DNA of 64,000 nucleotides from Bacillota bacterium (GCA_012735315.1 JAAYHS010000144.1:37651-101650); one strand, 5' to 3'. Positions 17,212 to 27,864 are shown, counted from the first letter of the stretch. Notes: generated by a model from the sequence alone, not told the origin. A program made the numbers and translations.

Positions 17212-18066
17212 TTAGTTTTGAATGGCACTCACAACGCCGTTATCAAAATAAACATAATTGCTTGACCCATAAACCCATTGTTCACTTACCCTGTTTGCAG
17301 TTGTGGTTCTATAAACTCTCTCCGGCTTACCCCAGCTCATCAATACCATCTCTTTATTCATTCCTATGTAAATTTTGTATTCTTTAATTGCATCCCATGC
17401 CCTTTGAGGCCATTTTGGGTATATTTTGACAGGATCACTCAAATACCAATATTCTTCAAGTGGTCTCATTAACTTATTGGAAGTGTCATTAATGCGTGAA
17501 TATGATCCTTCCCATAAGACGATATCATTAGTGGTACTTACCAACGTAAATTTTAACGGCCAGGTTTCATTATGTCCCCATTCTATATTTTGAATTACAT
17601 AACCAGCTAAGTTGGGCAACCGTATATTTTTTGGTTTATTGGTTACAGTATCTAAAATATAAGGGCTAGTTCCCAAATCTACTTTTGTCCAAATGGTTTT
17701 TCCGATATATTGTTTCACGTTCTCCATTTCTGACTTAAAGGCGATACTTTCTAAATTACCACCATATCCTTGTCCATAAACAATTTTTCCGTCTTCAGTT
17801 TTAAATGTTATATACAAAATCCCAGTATCTTGTTTTAATTCAACTATTCTTGCTGATTTATTTGCCAAATCTGTATAAGGAATTGGCCCAAAGCCTCCAA
17901 AGGTATAGGAATATAGTTGATAACCATATTTTTGCATTGATTCTGTCATAGGTAAAAAAATAATTTCTTTTCCAATCCAGTCATTATAATTTTGTTCGGC
18001 AAATGCAGGAACTAATGAAGCCAATAAGCAATTTATTAACAATAGAAATATTAGTAGTTTTTTCAA
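17212..18066 (-). CDS. Secreted hypothetical protein with a possible BamE/SmpA-like C-terminal motif
   Basis: 284 residues using the TTG at 18066, placed six bases after AAAGGAGTG; an upstream in-frame TTG lacks a site. A clear signal peptide (KKLLIFLLLINCLLASLVPAFA) predicts export. The mature part is rich in aromatic residues and beta-prone. The last 60 residues (IGMNKEMVLMSWGKPERVYR, then a WVYGS and YVYFDNGVV strand pair) look like the small fold seen in SmpA/BamE-type proteins. No known family otherwise. The gene is A+T-rich compared with neighbours, as is the next one upstream, suggesting acquisition. Confidence 0.6.
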   Translation of the reverse strand: MKKLLIFLLLINCLLASLVPAFAEQNYNDWIGKEIIFLPMTESMQKYGYQLYSYTFGGFGPIPYTDLANKSARIVELKQDTGILYITFKTEDGKIVYGQGYGGNLESIAFKSEMENVKQYIGKTIWTKVDLGTSPYILDTVTNKPKNIRLPNLAGYVIQNIEWGHNETWPLKFTLVSTTNDIVLWEGSYSRINDTSNKLMRPLEEYWYLSDPVKIYPKWPQRAWDAIKEYKIYIGMNKEMVLMSWGKPERVYRTTTANRVSEQWVYGSSNYVYFDNGVVSAIQN

Positions 18067-18362
18067 AAAAATCACTCCTTTTTCATCTCTCAAACCCCTA
18101 TGATTTTTTTATCTCTTAAAAGTTTCCCATATAAAAAACTTCAAAATCAGCTTTCCCTTGATGTTTTTTTAAACCTTAAAACACAGCTCAAACCCTAGTA
18201 CGAAGCCATTTAACGCAACCGCGCTTAAATCTATAGCTGTAAGTGCTTACTCTCCATGATTTGACTTTTAAAATATAATTCATAAGATATATACCTCTGT
18301 TATACAACGTATCTGACCTCAACTTTAACACCAGCGAACTAAGCTGGTTGGCTGGCCGACAA

Positions 18363-19025
18363 TTATTCTATTCCATGCAAAAATTTTAAGAGTTTTGTTT
18401 TTTCCTCAGTATTACCTTCAGAAAAAAACCTATCATAAGCTATAGCTTTCTTTAAAGCCTTTTTTAAATCTTGAACATCTCCCTGCCCTGGCATTGACAT
18501 CACAATATCTCCTACAATGGAACCAAAACATGCTTGATGGATTATATCACAAATTTCTTGCAAAGTTTCAATGAATTCTACCTCTTGTTCTGGAGTAAAT
18601 TCTCCCAGTGCTTTATCGCTTAAAAATGCTTCTTTATCATAATGAGCTAATAATCTATTTCTTGCCTTTTTAATTAAAGAATGAAAGAAGCCAGCTTTTT
18701 TCTTTAATTCTTCCAATCTTTCTTTTATATTTTCTGGCCAATTTATAGAATCAATAAGGTTTTCAACCGTAAAATTTTCTCTTTTTACACCATTGTCATA
18801 TCCACGATCAGAAATTTTAGCAAACTCTAATAACAACGTATTAACAATGATCTGATTTATTTCCAAAAAGAAGGATTTTGCAGTACTCTCCATAATTAAC
18901 TTTGCTTTATCATTTTCAAATAGTTCTTTATAAATATATAATTTTGCTTTTAAATCAACAAAATAGCTACAAAAATTTTTTACAATTTCAAGAGCAGCTT
19001 TGTCCGTATAGTTCAGTTTATCCAT
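18363..19025 (-). CDS. HEPN-domain protein, AbiU2-like
   Basis: A 220-residue, all-helical, A+T-rich gene product. The centre contains ARNRLLAHYDKEAF (about residues 140-153), which holds an R-N-x4-H motif characteristic of HEPN ribonucleases and of the AbiU2 type in particular. HEPN proteins are commonly RNA-cleaving toxins or abortive infection effectors. No MNT-type antitoxin gene is adjacent, so it may be a solitary effector or a remnant. The start has an ACGGAGTG site. It sits in an A+T-rich islet between speE and htrA. Confidence 0.6.
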   Translation of the reverse strand: MDKLNYTDKAALEIVKNFCSYFVDLKAKLYIYKELFENDKAKLIMESTAKSFFLEINQIIVNTLLLEFAKISDRGYDNGVKRENFTVENLIDSINWPENIKERLEELKKKAGFFHSLIKKARNRLLAHYDKEAFLSDKALGEFTPEQEVEFIETLQEICDIIHQACFGSIVGDIVMSMPGQGDVQDLKKALKKAIAYDRFFSEGNTEEKTKLLKFLHGIE

Positions 19026-19256
19026 TTGGCACTCCGTATGTTTTATAATATAGACTTCTTCGAAATTTCTCCGATATGACTCTGTTCGCGAAGGGGCCAG
19101 TCGAAGGGCAGGTATGTTATATGCCCTTTTCTACCAAAACCAACCTGGAATCCACTTATGTAACTTCGCTAAAAATTCTTTATTCTCCTTCCGTTTAAAC
19201 CCAATCAATCCCAAATATTAACTGCCAACCAAACTTCCCACCCGAAAATAGTCCAC

Positions 19257-19282
19257 AAAAAAAAGAGGCTCACGCCTCTTTT
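19257..19282 (-). terminator. Terminator of htrA
   Basis: Minus strand AAAAGAGGC, loop GTGA, GCCTCTTTT and a T run, beginning at the first base after the coding region. Confidence 0.88.
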
Positions 19283-20496
19283 CACGGTTTCAACTCATCC
19301 ACCGTCACCGTAGTCTGTTTCAACTCCCGGCCCCGGTAAAAATCGACCTTCAGTTTGGTCCCGATCTTATATTTCCCGACCACCTCACGGAAATCTTCCT
19401 TGCCGATCGGCTCGCCGTTGATCTTGACGATAATATCGCCCGGGACTAACCCCGCCAGATGCGCCGGGGCGTTCTTAATCACCTGCACGATTAAGATCCC
19501 GTTGTTTACCGGCAACTTCCGCCGCAACCGGTATTCTAAAACCTCCGTATTCTCTGGAGTCAAGACATAATATCTGATTCCCATCCCGGGACGGCTGACA
19601 TAACCCTTGGAAATCAACTGGTCCGCCACGGTCTTTACCGTATTGCCGGGAATAGCGAACCCGATCCCTTGGGATTTGGCGGCGATCGCCGTATTAATCC
19701 CGATAATCCGGCCGCTGCTGTCGAGGAGCGGACCGCCCGAGTTGCCGGGATTAATGGAAGCGTCGGTCTGAAGCATATTCCGAAGCACGCTTTCGGAACT
19801 GATCTCCACCGCCCGGCCTTTGGCGCTCACCACGCCCACGGTAACCGTATTCCGGAATTGTTTGTTCAGCGGGTTGCCGATGGCGATGGCGATTTGCCCC
19901 TCCTGGACTCTGTCGGAATCGGCCCACTGGGGTGTGGGCAGGTTCTGATGGTCGATTTTTAAAACCGCCAGGTCCGTCTGGGGATCGGCGCCGATCACTT
20001 GCGCCGGATAAGAACTGCCGTCATTGAGGACCACCAAAATTTTATCCGCCGCCGTTCCCTTTAAACCGCTGATCACATGGTTATTGGTTACGATATAGCC
20101 GTCTTTGCGATAAATAACACCGGTACCCAAACCCTCAACATTCCTGAATCCGGGACCGGTAAAAAAGTCAAACTCTTCGATGATGGTGTTGGTGGTGATC
20201 ATCACCACCGTAGGGCTGGCTTTTTTGACCACATTAATCGTGGCCTGCTCGTATTCATTCAAAGAAAGCGACCGGGCCGAAGGCGCGACCGGCTGCTCGA
20301 CCCGGATCTCCGGCGGCGAAGCCTGCTGCGGAACGGGCTGGACCGGCTGGACCGGCGCCGGGCTGACCAATGCCGCCCCGAGGCCGGTGAATTTCACCGC
20401 CAGCACCACCATTAGCGCGCCGACGATGCCGGAGATGATCGCGATAATAATATACGGAATCTGGCGCTCGTGCCTGTCGAAACGAAACTGATTCAT
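19282..20496 (-). CDS. htrA: HtrA/DegP-type serine protease
   Basis: A 404-residue trypsin-like protease anchored by one N-terminal helix (YIIIAIISGIVGALMVVLAV), with a Pro/Gln-rich linker, so the catalytic domain faces outside. The catalytic histidine lies in YIVTNNHVI, the aspartate in DPQTDLAVLKI and the serine in NPGNSGGPLL. One PDZ domain follows, with GILIVQVIKNAPAHLAGL as the ligand groove. These enzymes degrade or refold misfolded exported proteins. Two adjacent ATG codons (20499 and 20496) follow GGAGG; the second has better spacing. The terminator begins directly after the stop. Confidence 0.93.
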   Translation of the reverse strand: MNQFRFDRHERQIPYIIIAIISGIVGALMVVLAVKFTGLGAALVSPAPVQPVQPVPQQASPPEIRVEQPVAPSARSLSLNEYEQATINVVKKASPTVVMITTNTIIEEFDFFTGPGFRNVEGLGTGVIYRKDGYIVTNNHVISGLKGTAADKILVVLNDGSSYPAQVIGADPQTDLAVLKIDHQNLPTPQWADSDRVQEGQIAIAIGNPLNKQFRNTVTVGVVSAKGRAVEISSESVLRNMLQTDASINPGNSGGPLLDSSGRIIGINTAIAAKSQGIGFAIPGNTVKTVADQLISKGYVSRPGMGIRYYVLTPENTEVLEYRLRRKLPVNNGILIVQVIKNAPAHLAGLVPGDIIVKINGEPIGKEDFREVVGKYKIGTKLKVDFYRGRELKQTTVTVDELKP

Positions 20497-20626
20497 CATT
20501 ACTCCTCCGTCACTAATCAAAGAACTTCCAATATCCGCTTAATTATCGGCATTAGTACGGAATGACAAAAAACAGTCTTCTGAATCCGACGCTCATTGTG
20601 ACATATATAATAAATAACGCATTTAT

Positions 20627-21319
20627 TCACTCCCGGTTCCTTCCGGGCCGTAATTGGTAAATATCGATCGACAGAAGCTTGTTTTCATGATTTACCGGAG
20701 TTTGCGTCTGACTTAAGGACCAGCCCCGCTCGATCATTCTTAAAATGAATTCGACAGCCGCTTCTCTTCCGGGATCGGCCAGCCAAACCAGGCCGTCGGG
20801 TTTAACCGTTTTTTCGATTACCACGATTAAAGCATCATGAAGCGTTTTTTCATACAAAATATCGGCGCCCAGCACCAGATCGAAGCGGCCGATTTCAGGG
20901 AAAGCGCGCCAATCCGCCAATAACAGCCGGGGTTCGGGCAACCCGTTGCGCAGCGAGTTCACTCTGATAAACCGCAACGCCTCTTCCAGGTAGTCCGTCT
21001 GGAGCAGATCGGCGCCGGCAAGCCTGGCGGCGATCCCGGCCAACCCGACCCCCGCGCCCAGTTCCAATACGGACCGCCCCGCCACCAAATGCGCATTATC
21101 GGCGATAAAACGGGTTAAACCCAAAGCAGCCGGCCACAACTCCGCCCAAAACGGAATCCGATCGGCGTCGCTAACCCCTTCCAACAGCTGGTCCAAATCA
21201 GCGACTTTGATTATCTGAAGCGGCTGCTCCTTGAATTGCGCCGCCACGGTTTGTAACTGAAAACGCCGCTCCAGTTCCCGGTATAACTCCCCGGCAGCCG
21301 CTCCCTTGCTCACGGTCAA
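20627..21319 (-). CDS. Class I SAM-dependent methyltransferase (Methyltransf_16-like)
   Basis: About 230 residues. The SAM-binding motif VLELGAGVGLAGIAARLAGA is preceded by IPFWAELWPAALGLTRFI, the arrangement of the nicotinamide/lysine methyltransferase-16 group. DLVLGADILYE supplies the acidic post-motif. The target is unknown. The start is likely the TTG at 21319, which overlaps the stop of the phosphohexomutase gene (TTGA), or the GTG at 21313; both imply translational coupling. The frame remains open further into the upstream gene, but that extension is a shadow. Confidence 0.75.
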   Translation of the reverse strand: MTVSKGAAAGELYRELERRFQLQTVAAQFKEQPLQIIKVADLDQLLEGVSDADRIPFWAELWPAALGLTRFIADNAHLVAGRSVLELGAGVGLAGIAARLAGADLLQTDYLEEALRFIRVNSLRNGLPEPRLLLADWRAFPEIGRFDLVLGADILYEKTLHDALIVVIEKTVKPDGLVWLADPGREAAVEFILRMIERGWSLSQTQTPVNHENKLLSIDIYQLRPGRNRE

Positions 21320-22728
21320 GCCGTTTTGCCCCACGCATCCACCTGCAGTTTCACGGCGGCGATCAACTCTTCCAATCCTTCGGCGCTGTCGGTCTCGAAA
21401 TAAATCCGGATCAAGGGCTCGGTGCCCGAAGGCCGGATCAAAAACCAATTCCCGTTTTCGAGAATAAATTTGAAACCGTCGACCGTCCTGAGTTCTCTGA
21501 TTTTATGGGCTCCGATCCGCTCCAAAGGCGCGGTTTTACATTTATCCAAAATAGCCGCTTTCACCGGTTCCGCCAAGTGAATATCCAATCTCCGGTTATA
21601 AAACCGGCCCACCTTCGCGTATAATTCCTCCAACGTCGCCAGGAGAGGCTTGCCGGAAACAGCCCGCAATTCAGCCATTAAAGCGCAAGCCAGGATGCCG
21701 TCTTTTTCGGGAAGATGCCCCTGGATGCTGCGGCCGCCGCTTTCTTCCCCGCCGATAATCACCGGCCTGGTCCGCATCAATTCACCGATGTATTTGAACC
21801 CTACCGGAGTTTCCACCGTTTCCACGCCCAATAAGTCGCCCAGCCGGTCGATCATGTGGGTGGTCGCCACCGTCCGCGCGGCGATCCCTGTTAACTTCCG
21901 GTTGGCGATCAAGTGCCACATCAATAAGGAAATTACCTGGTTGGGATTTATATAGGCGCCGTCGCTGTCGACAATCCCGAACCGGTCCGCGTCGCCGTCG
22001 GTCGCCAACCCGATGGCCCGGTCCCGGGACCTTACCAAATCCATCAGTTCCCCTAAAAATTTGCCTTGGGGATCGGGCATCGCCCCCCCAAAAAGGGGAT
22101 CGCGCCGGTTATGGATCTCCTCGACCGGACAATCCCGGAATAAACCGGCGAGATAACCCCGGCCGGTCGCATACATCGGATCGATTACCAGTTCCAGACC
22201 GGCCTTTTTGACGGCTTCGACGTCGATCAAATTCCGTAACCGCGTCAAATACTCCGCGCTGGGATCGAACCGGGTGATTAATTCCGGCGCCGGTGGTCCG
22301 GGTAAGATTTCTCCCCCATCCTCGGCCAAGTTGGCTTCAATGGCTTTGGTGATTTCCAGGGAAGCCGGCCCGGCGTATTCGGGGATGAACTTGATTCCGT
22401 TATACTCGGGCGGGTTGTGGCTCGCCGTAAACATAATCGCCCCGAAAGCCCGGTACAGAGTTACGGCGAAAGCGATTACCGGGGTTGGAAAATCCCTCTC
22501 GCCAAGATAGACCTTGATTCCTTGCCCGGCCAATGCCTCCGCCGCTTCCTTGGCGAAAAAGTCCGAAAAGAACCTGGCGTCATAACCAACCACGATCCCC
22601 CGATCTGCGCCGTGATGATCCTTGGTATAACGGGCAATGGCATTGACAACCCGGCGCACATTGGGCAGATTAAACCGGTCGTACATCAAATCGCGCCAGC
22701 CGTCGGTTCCGAATTTGATCTCGATCAT
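21316..22728 (-). CDS. Alpha-D-phosphohexomutase (phosphoglucomutase/phosphomannomutase)
   Basis: A 470-residue enzyme interconverting hexose 1- and 6-phosphates. The four family motifs are present in order: phosphoserine loop MFTASHNPPEYNG (about residue 97), metal loop ATDGDADRFG (about residue 240), sugar-binding GGEESGG and phosphate-binding RPSGTEPLIRIYFE near the C-terminus. Length is typical. It precedes a translationally coupled methyltransferase gene. Whether glucose or mannose phosphate is preferred cannot be read from the motifs. Confidence 0.92.
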   Translation of the reverse strand: MIEIKFGTDGWRDLMYDRFNLPNVRRVVNAIARYTKDHHGADRGIVVGYDARFFSDFFAKEAAEALAGQGIKVYLGERDFPTPVIAFAVTLYRAFGAIMFTASHNPPEYNGIKFIPEYAGPASLEITKAIEANLAEDGGEILPGPPAPELITRFDPSAEYLTRLRNLIDVEAVKKAGLELVIDPMYATGRGYLAGLFRDCPVEEIHNRRDPLFGGAMPDPQGKFLGELMDLVRSRDRAIGLATDGDADRFGIVDSDGAYINPNQVISLLMWHLIANRKLTGIAARTVATTHMIDRLGDLLGVETVETPVGFKYIGELMRTRPVIIGGEESGGRSIQGHLPEKDGILACALMAELRAVSGKPLLATLEELYAKVGRFYNRRLDIHLAEPVKAAILDKCKTAPLERIGAHKIRELRTVDGFKFILENGNWFLIRPSGTEPLIRIYFETDSAEGLEELIAAVKLQVDAWGKTA

Positions 22729-22951
22729 TAAATCTCCTCCTTGGTAATTCCTCTCTCTTAATCAACTGAAAATAAAGTTATTATTCTTCATCTTCCATCG
22801 GTTTCCTTTCAGCCCGGCGCTAAAAGTTCACCACCCCCGCCCCGGAGGCAAACCGGCGTATCAAGGGACAAAGGCCCCGTTCCCTCCGGTCTAAAGCGAA
22901 CATATCCTATTGTTGATGGATTAGTTTGAAACCCATGGAGGAGGTGAATTA

Positions 22952-23341
22952 ATGAGTCACCGTCATTCGGAAAATTCCAAACCCGAAGCCCAACCGGTCG
23001 CCGTAGCCAACGGGGAAGCTCACCCGTTTTTAACCAAAAACGATCTAACCTTATTAACCATGGTTACTCCCTTTTTAAGCGCCAATGGCCAAAAGTTGCT
23101 CTCGTTTTTTATCAACTTTAACAACCGGGCGCCGGCCCAAGCGCCCGATTTAAGCGGAATCTTCAATCTTTCCGCCGGTTCCGGAGGCAATCGCTTGCTC
23201 CAGGAATTACTCCCCGCCTTGCTCGCTTTGGCCGGTAAAACGACCGAACAAGGGGGTTTTGACCCCGGCCTATTAACCGCATTGATGGGAATCATCAACA
23301 ATAACACCGGCAATGCGGCGCCGGAAACGCCTTCATCCTGA
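22952..23341 (+). CDS. Small hypothetical protein, 129 residues
   Basis: No family recognised. The first 25 residues are polar and flexible (MSHRHSENSKPEAQ), followed by helical segments LLTMVTPFLSANGQKLLSFF and LLQELLPALLALAGK, then an Asn/Pro-rich tail. The composition, small size and very strong AGGAGGTGA ribosome site recall small spore or coat-associated proteins, but this is inference. CATATCCTA at about 22901 fits a sigma-K -10 pattern (CATANNNTA), but a matching -35 is not evident. A shared terminator follows. Confidence 0.65.
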   Translation: MSHRHSENSKPEAQPVAVANGEAHPFLTKNDLTLLTMVTPFLSANGQKLLSFFINFNNRAPAQAPDLSGIFNLSAGSGGNRLLQELLPALLALAGKTTEQGGFDPGLLTALMGIINNNTGNAAPETPSS

Positions 23342-23418
23342 AACCGTCACCGCCGAAAACACCGGACCCCGGGTAAAAGCAACGCCCGAATTCCAGTCGC
23401 GGCCAACCTATAATAAAC

Positions 23419-23446
23419 AAAGTGGGGTGGCTTACCCCACTTTTAC
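23419..23446. terminator. Bidirectional terminator between the 129-residue gene and spoVT
   Basis: AAGTGGGGT, loop, ACCCCACTT with A/T-rich flanks on both sides, between two convergent genes. Confidence 0.75.
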
Positions 23447-23487
23447 TTCAATTAAAAACCGCCGCTTTGAACCGTCGCTCCGGCAAA

Positions 23488-24051
23488 TCATTGCTCCATT
23501 TGTTTGGCTAGAAAACCCGCCGCGGTTTCGGCGATCTTAACTTCCAAATCACCCATCACCACATTCGGTTCTTTACTGGAGAGGATCACCGCGCCGATCG
23601 GGTCTCCTTCGGCAATGATCGGAGCAATTACTTGAGCGGTAAATTTGCACTTGCCCTCATCTTCCTTTACCGGACAGGCGTCGCAATATTTATGTTCGCC
23701 CGGTTTCGGCATCAAGACCACTTTCCGGTCCTCAATGGCTTTTTCAACCGCTCTCGAAATCGGTTTGTCCAAAAACTCCTTCTTGGCCGCGCCTGCTACG
23801 GCGATAACCATGTCCCGATCAGCGATACATGCGATATGGCCCGTTGACTCGTATAATGAATCAGCGTATTCTTTTGCAAAATCACCTAATTCACCGATTG
23901 GAGAGTATTTTTTTAAGATAACTTCTCCTTCACGATCAACAAAGATTTCCAACGGGTCGCCCTCTCGAATCCGTAAAGTTCGCCGGATTTCCTTGGGGAT
24001 GACCACTCGGCCCAAATCATCGATTCGCCTTACTATTCCGGTCGCCTTCAT
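23488..24051 (-). CDS. spoVT: Stage V sporulation protein T
   Basis: A 187-residue transcription factor with an N-terminal AbrB-type swapped-hairpin DNA-binding domain (MKATGIVRRIDDLGRVVIPK, then RREGDPLEIF-like strand) and a C-terminal GAF-like domain containing KYCDACPVKEDEGKCKF. In Bacillus it tunes forespore gene expression under sigma-G. Length and domain order are typical. It lies last in the ispE-to-spoVT array and has its own forespore-type promoter 130 bases upstream, as expected from Bacillus. Confidence 0.95.
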   Translation of the reverse strand: MKATGIVRRIDDLGRVVIPKEIRRTLRIREGDPLEIFVDREGEVILKKYSPIGELGDFAKEYADSLYESTGHIACIADRDMVIAVAGAAKKEFLDKPISRAVEKAIEDRKVVLMPKPGEHKYCDACPVKEDEGKCKFTAQVIAPIIAEGDPIGAVILSSKEPNVVMGDLEVKIAETAAGFLAKQMEQ

Positions 24052-24180
24052 CCCCCATTCCCCCCTTTTCTACTTCTGATTTTTTTAAATTTGGTGTCAG
24101 AGGACCTGCCACCCGTCAACCTCACGTCAACTTCAACATTCAATCTCAACATCTTCTCCGAATTTGGACTACTTCACTGA

Positions 24181-24211
24181 TAGTATATAGTTAATAAAAC
24201 ACTTTTATTCA
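24181..24211 (-). promoter_or_regulatory. Sigma-G promoter of spoVT
   Basis: Minus strand TGAATA (24206-24211), 18-base spacer, TATACTA (24181-24187). This differs from the sigma-G consensus TGAATA-18-CATACTA at one base. The rest of the 300-base mfd-spoVT gap holds only a CGGTTA/TAACCG hairpin near 24280. Confidence 0.75.
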
Positions 24212-24354
24212 TTTGAGCAGCTTTTTAAACATCGATTTAAAAAAATTACCGTTTGTTTTCCCAAATACTGCCGTCCAAAGCGCGGTTAGCTTAACCGTTT
24301 TTTGCTAAAAACAGCTCCCCATCATAAACCGGGAGTCTCATGGTCCGCTTCCGG

Positions 24355-27300
24355 CTAGTTTGTCCGTTGCCTTAATATTTCCAAACTGTTCAAAATCATC
24401 CGCAGCAAATCTTCGGAAGCCGCCCCCCCTTTCCAACGAAACAATGGCGGTCTGCCGGGCTGATATCGAAATTGGGTTCGATATTTTTGTAAAATCAATA
24501 AAATTTTTTCATAATCGACGCTTAAACCCGGATGCAGCTTGCCGATTATTTCCGCGCGCTCTTTGGTAATCGAAGCGAAACCCAATTCCCGCGCCAAAGC
24601 CTTCAACTTGGCGATGTTTATCAAATTTTCCACCGGAACGGGCGGAGCGCCGAAACGATCGATAACCTCCGCGGTTACCCGGGTAACCGCTTCCTCGGTA
24701 GACGCCGCGGCGATTTTTTTATAAATATCCACTTTCTGTTTTTCATCGCCGATATAACCCGCCGGAATATAGGCGTCAACCGGAATCTCCACTACCGGTT
24801 CGGGCGGTTCGGGGAGAATTTCGCCTTTGCGTTCCCGGATCGTTTCTTCCAAAAGCCGGCAATAAAGCTCAAACCCTACCGCCGCGATCTGCCCGTGCTG
24901 TTCGGGCCCGAGTAAGTTTCCGGCCCCCCTGATCTCCAAATCGCGCATCGCTATTTTAAAACCCGAACCCAATTCGGTAAATTCCCTGATCGCCGCCAGT
25001 CTCTTCTCGGCATTCTCCGATAAAATCTTGTCTTTGCGGTAGCAAAAATAAGCGTGCGCGACCCGGTTGCTTCGGCCCACTCTCCCCCGGAGTTGGTAGA
25101 GTTGCGCCAATCCCAAGCGATCGGCGTCATAGACGATTAACGTATTAACGTTCGGGATATCCAGACCGTTTTCAATAATAGTGGTGCATACTAAAATATC
25201 GCTCTCGCGCTCGTAAAAATCAAGCATCACCCGTTCCAACCGCTCTTCGTCCATCTGCCCGTGGGCAATGGCGATTCGCGCGTCGGGAAACAGATTTTGC
25301 AAATATCCGGCCATTCTTTCAATGGTCTCAACCCGGTTATACACGAAATAAACCTGGCCTTGGCGGTCCAGTTCGCGTTGGATCGCTTCCCGGATGACCG
25401 CTTCGTTGTATTCCATCACATGGGTCCGAACCGGGTAACGATCCTGAGGCGGGGTCTCAATGATACTGATGTCCCTGATCCCCACCAACGACATATGCAA
25501 GGTCCGGGGAATCGGAGTGGCCGTAAGCGTAAGCACATCCACATTCTTGCGCAATTCCTTCAGCTTCTCCTTGTGAACCACTCCAAAACGCTGCTCTTCA
25601 TCGATGATCAACAATCCCAAATCCTTGAAATGAACATCCGCCGAAAGCAACCGGTGGGTGCCGATCACCAAATCGACCTCGCCGCTTAGAATCCCGGCGA
25701 TCACCTCATTTTGCTCTTTTCCGGTTTGAAACCTGCTTAACACTTTTATATTAACGGGAAAACCGGCAAATCGTTCCCGGAAAGTCAGAAAATGCTGCTG
25801 CGCCAGGATGGTGGTCGGGACCAGGACCCCCACCTGTTTGCCGTCCATAATCGCTTTAAAAGCGGCCCGCATCGCCACTTCAGTCTTTCCGTAACCGACA
25901 TCGCCGCAAAGCAACCGGTCCATCGGCTTGGGCCGTTCCATATCCGCTTTAATCTCGGCGATGGTTTTTAATTGATCGGGGGTCTCTTCGTAAATGAAGT
26001 TCTCTTCAAACTCATGCTGCCAAACCGTATCCGGCGCAAAGCTGTGACCGGGCGTTATTTCCCGCTGCGCGTAAAGATCCAACAATTCTTCGGCCAGGTC
26101 CCGGATGGACTCTTTGACCCGGCTTTTAACCTTCTGCCAATCGCTGCCGCCCAGTTTGTTCAATTTCGGCGGTGCGTCCTCGACCCCGATGTATTTTTGG
26201 AGCATCCCGATTTGATCGGTCGGAACAAACAGCCGGTCCGCGCCGGCATATTGAATGCGCAAGTAATCCCGGTGTCCGCCGGCGATCTCCAAGGTCTCAA
26301 TGCCTTGGTATTGCCCGATGCCATGGTTGATATGGACTACATAATCCCCCACTTTTAAATCCGTAAAGGAACTAAGCTTGATCCCTTCCTCGGTAAACCG
26401 GGCCTGATATCTTTTTTTCCGCCGGCTGTAAATCTCATTTTCAGTTAAAACCAACCATTTACCGAAGGGCCACTCCAACCCCGATTCCAGATCGGCCACC
26501 TCAAATCTTACCGAACCGGGTTCCGGGGGTGAATCGGTCGCCCGACTGTTGATTGTTGAAGCGATACCTTGTTCCCGTAAGACTTCCCTTAACCGGCGGG
26601 CTTTATCCCCTAAAGCGACGGCCAAGATTACTTTCCAGCCTTTTCTGATCCGGGCGTCGATCTCCTCCGCCAACTGCTCGATTTTGCCGTGAAACGACGG
26701 CGGCGTCCTAAAAGGAAGCGTCCAAGTATTACCGGGAACCAACCCTTTCGGCGCTTTTGCCAATAGAGAAAACAACCAGGGACGCCTTGACCGGATCCGG
26801 CTTTCCAATTCCTCCAAGGTTAGAAAAATTTCTTGTTCTTTGGGAAGGATCACGCCTTTTTCCAAAAAGTTTCCGATAATTTCGGCCGTTTCTTCGCTGA
26901 GTAACCGATAAGCATCACGTCCCCGCGCCGGTTCATCAAGCATCACCCGCGCGGAGGGCATATAATCCAACAGACTTACCAATCCGGATTCGACCCAAGG
27001 CAAAAATTGATCGGCGCCGGGCAACTGATGCCCCCCGGCCAAACGCTCCAAAGCCTCTTTAATTTTATCGGTTAAAGCTTCGGCCTCCGCGGTGCGATCC
27101 ATCGTTTCCAGTCGTTTTACTTGTTCGGCCAAAGCCGCTTCGATTTCCGGAATCGACCGTTGAAACTGATCCAGACTCCACAATCCTTCTCGAACCGGTC
27201 CAAGCGCGACCGATTCCAAGTTTTCGGTAGAAAGTTGAGTATCGCTATCAAAACAACGAATTGAATCGATAACATCGCCGAAAAATTCCATCCGAATCGG

Positions 27301-27864
27301 CCGCTCCCGGTTCAGCGGAAAAACGTCCAAGATATCGCCGCGTCGGCTATACTGCCCAACCGCCTGTACCAAGTCGACCCGTTCATACCCCATCACCGTC
27401 AGCTTGCCCACCAGTTCGTCCGGGTCAATTTCCATCCCTACACTGAGCGTAACTATAAACTCCCTAAATTTGGCGGGGGGAATCAAACGCCGTTGCAATG
27501 CTTCCCATGATGTAACAACTATTAACCGTTCTTGTTGCATAATCCGTCCCAAGACCTCGACTCTTTGAGCCGTAACCTCCGGCTCGTAGGCTTCCTCATG
27601 AGGCAATAATTGATTATTGGGGAAAAATGCAACCGAATCCGAACCGAGCAGGGTCTCCAAGTCGAGAAAGAGACGGTACGCTTGGTTATTGTTATGACTG
27701 ATTATCAAAAAATGTTGAGGTTGATCCCAGACAAAACCGGCTATAGTCAAGGCTTTTTGACTACCGCCGATCCCTGTCAGCAGATCCTGCCCCCGATTGT
27801 TAAAATGTTCTTTAACCCGTTTAAAATCAGGATCTTTGGAAATTTCAACAGCTAAATAATTCAC
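24355..27864 (-). CDS. mfd: Transcription-repair coupling factor
   Basis: A 1169-residue Mfd that displaces stalled RNA polymerase and recruits UvrA. Visible blocks: UvrB-like N-terminal module, the RNA-polymerase interaction region around [20 protein letters not shown], helicase motif [29 protein letters not shown] (motif II), TATPIPRTL (III), and the C-terminal [15 protein letters not shown] (VI), followed by the TRCF domain. The GTG at 27864 is chosen because AGGAGG lies six bases upstream; the frame extends 19 codons further without a ribosome site. Position between pth and spoVT follows the Bacillus order. Confidence 0.97.
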   Translation of the reverse strand: MNYLAVEISKDPDFKRVKEHFNNRGQDLLTGIGGSQKALTIAGFVWDQPQHFLIISHNNNQAYRLFLDLETLLGSDSVAFFPNNQLLPHEEAYEPEVTAQRVEVLGRIMQQERLIVVTSWEALQRRLIPPAKFREFIVTLSVGMEIDPDELVGKLTVMGYERVDLVQAVGQYSRRGDILDVFPLNRERPIRMEFFGDVIDSIRCFDSDTQLSTENLESVALGPVREGLWSLDQFQRSIPEIEAALAEQVKRLETMDRTAEAEALTDKIKEALERLAGGHQLPGADQFLPWVESGLVSLLDYMPSARVMLDEPARGRDAYRLLSEETAEIIGNFLEKGVILPKEQEIFLTLEELESRIRSRRPWLFSLLAKAPKGLVPGNTWTLPFRTPPSFHGKIEQLAEEIDARIRKGWKVILAVALGDKARRLREVLREQGIASTINSRATDSPPEPGSVRFEVADLESGLEWPFGKWLVLTENEIYSRRKKRYQARFTEEGIKLSSFTDLKVGDYVVHINHGIGQYQGIETLEIAGGHRDYLRIQYAGADRLFVPTDQIGMLQKYIGVEDAPPKLNKLGGSDWQKVKSRVKESIRDLAEELLDLYAQREITPGHSFAPDTVWQHEFEENFIYEETPDQLKTIAEIKADMERPKPMDRLLCGDVGYGKTEVAMRAAFKAIMDGKQVGVLVPTTILAQQHFLTFRERFAGFPVNIKVLSRFQTGKEQNEVIAGILSGEVDLVIGTHRLLSADVHFKDLGLLIIDEEQRFGVVHKEKLKELRKNVDVLTLTATPIPRTLHMSLVGIRDISIIETPPQDRYPVRTHVMEYNEAVIREAIQRELDRQGQVYFVYNRVETIERMAGYLQNLFPDARIAIAHGQMDEERLERVMLDFYERESDILVCTTIIENGLDIPNVNTLIVYDADRLGLAQLYQLRGRVGRSNRVAHAYFCYRKDKILSENAEKRLAAIREFTELGSGFKIAMRDLEIRGAGNLLGPEQHGQIAAVGFELYCRLLEETIRERKGEILPEPPEPVVEIPVDAYIPAGYIGDEKQKVDIYKKIAAASTEEAVTRVTAEVIDRFGAPPVPVENLINIAKLKALARELGFASITKERAEIIGKLHPGLSVDYEKILLILQKYRTQFRYQPGRPPLFRWKGGAASEDLLRMILNSLEILRQRTN

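Noticed and set aside
20627..21448. N-terminal extension of the methyltransferase into the phosphohexomutase gene
   Set aside because: The first 43 residues are arginine-rich shadow sequence opposite no conserved motif; the start overlapping the upstream stop is more plausible.
24275..24305. CGGTTA/TAACCG hairpin with a T run downstream of mfd
   Set aside because: The T run follows the hairpin on the plus strand, whereas mfd is transcribed on the minus strand and no plus-strand gene precedes it, so a terminator function is not supported.
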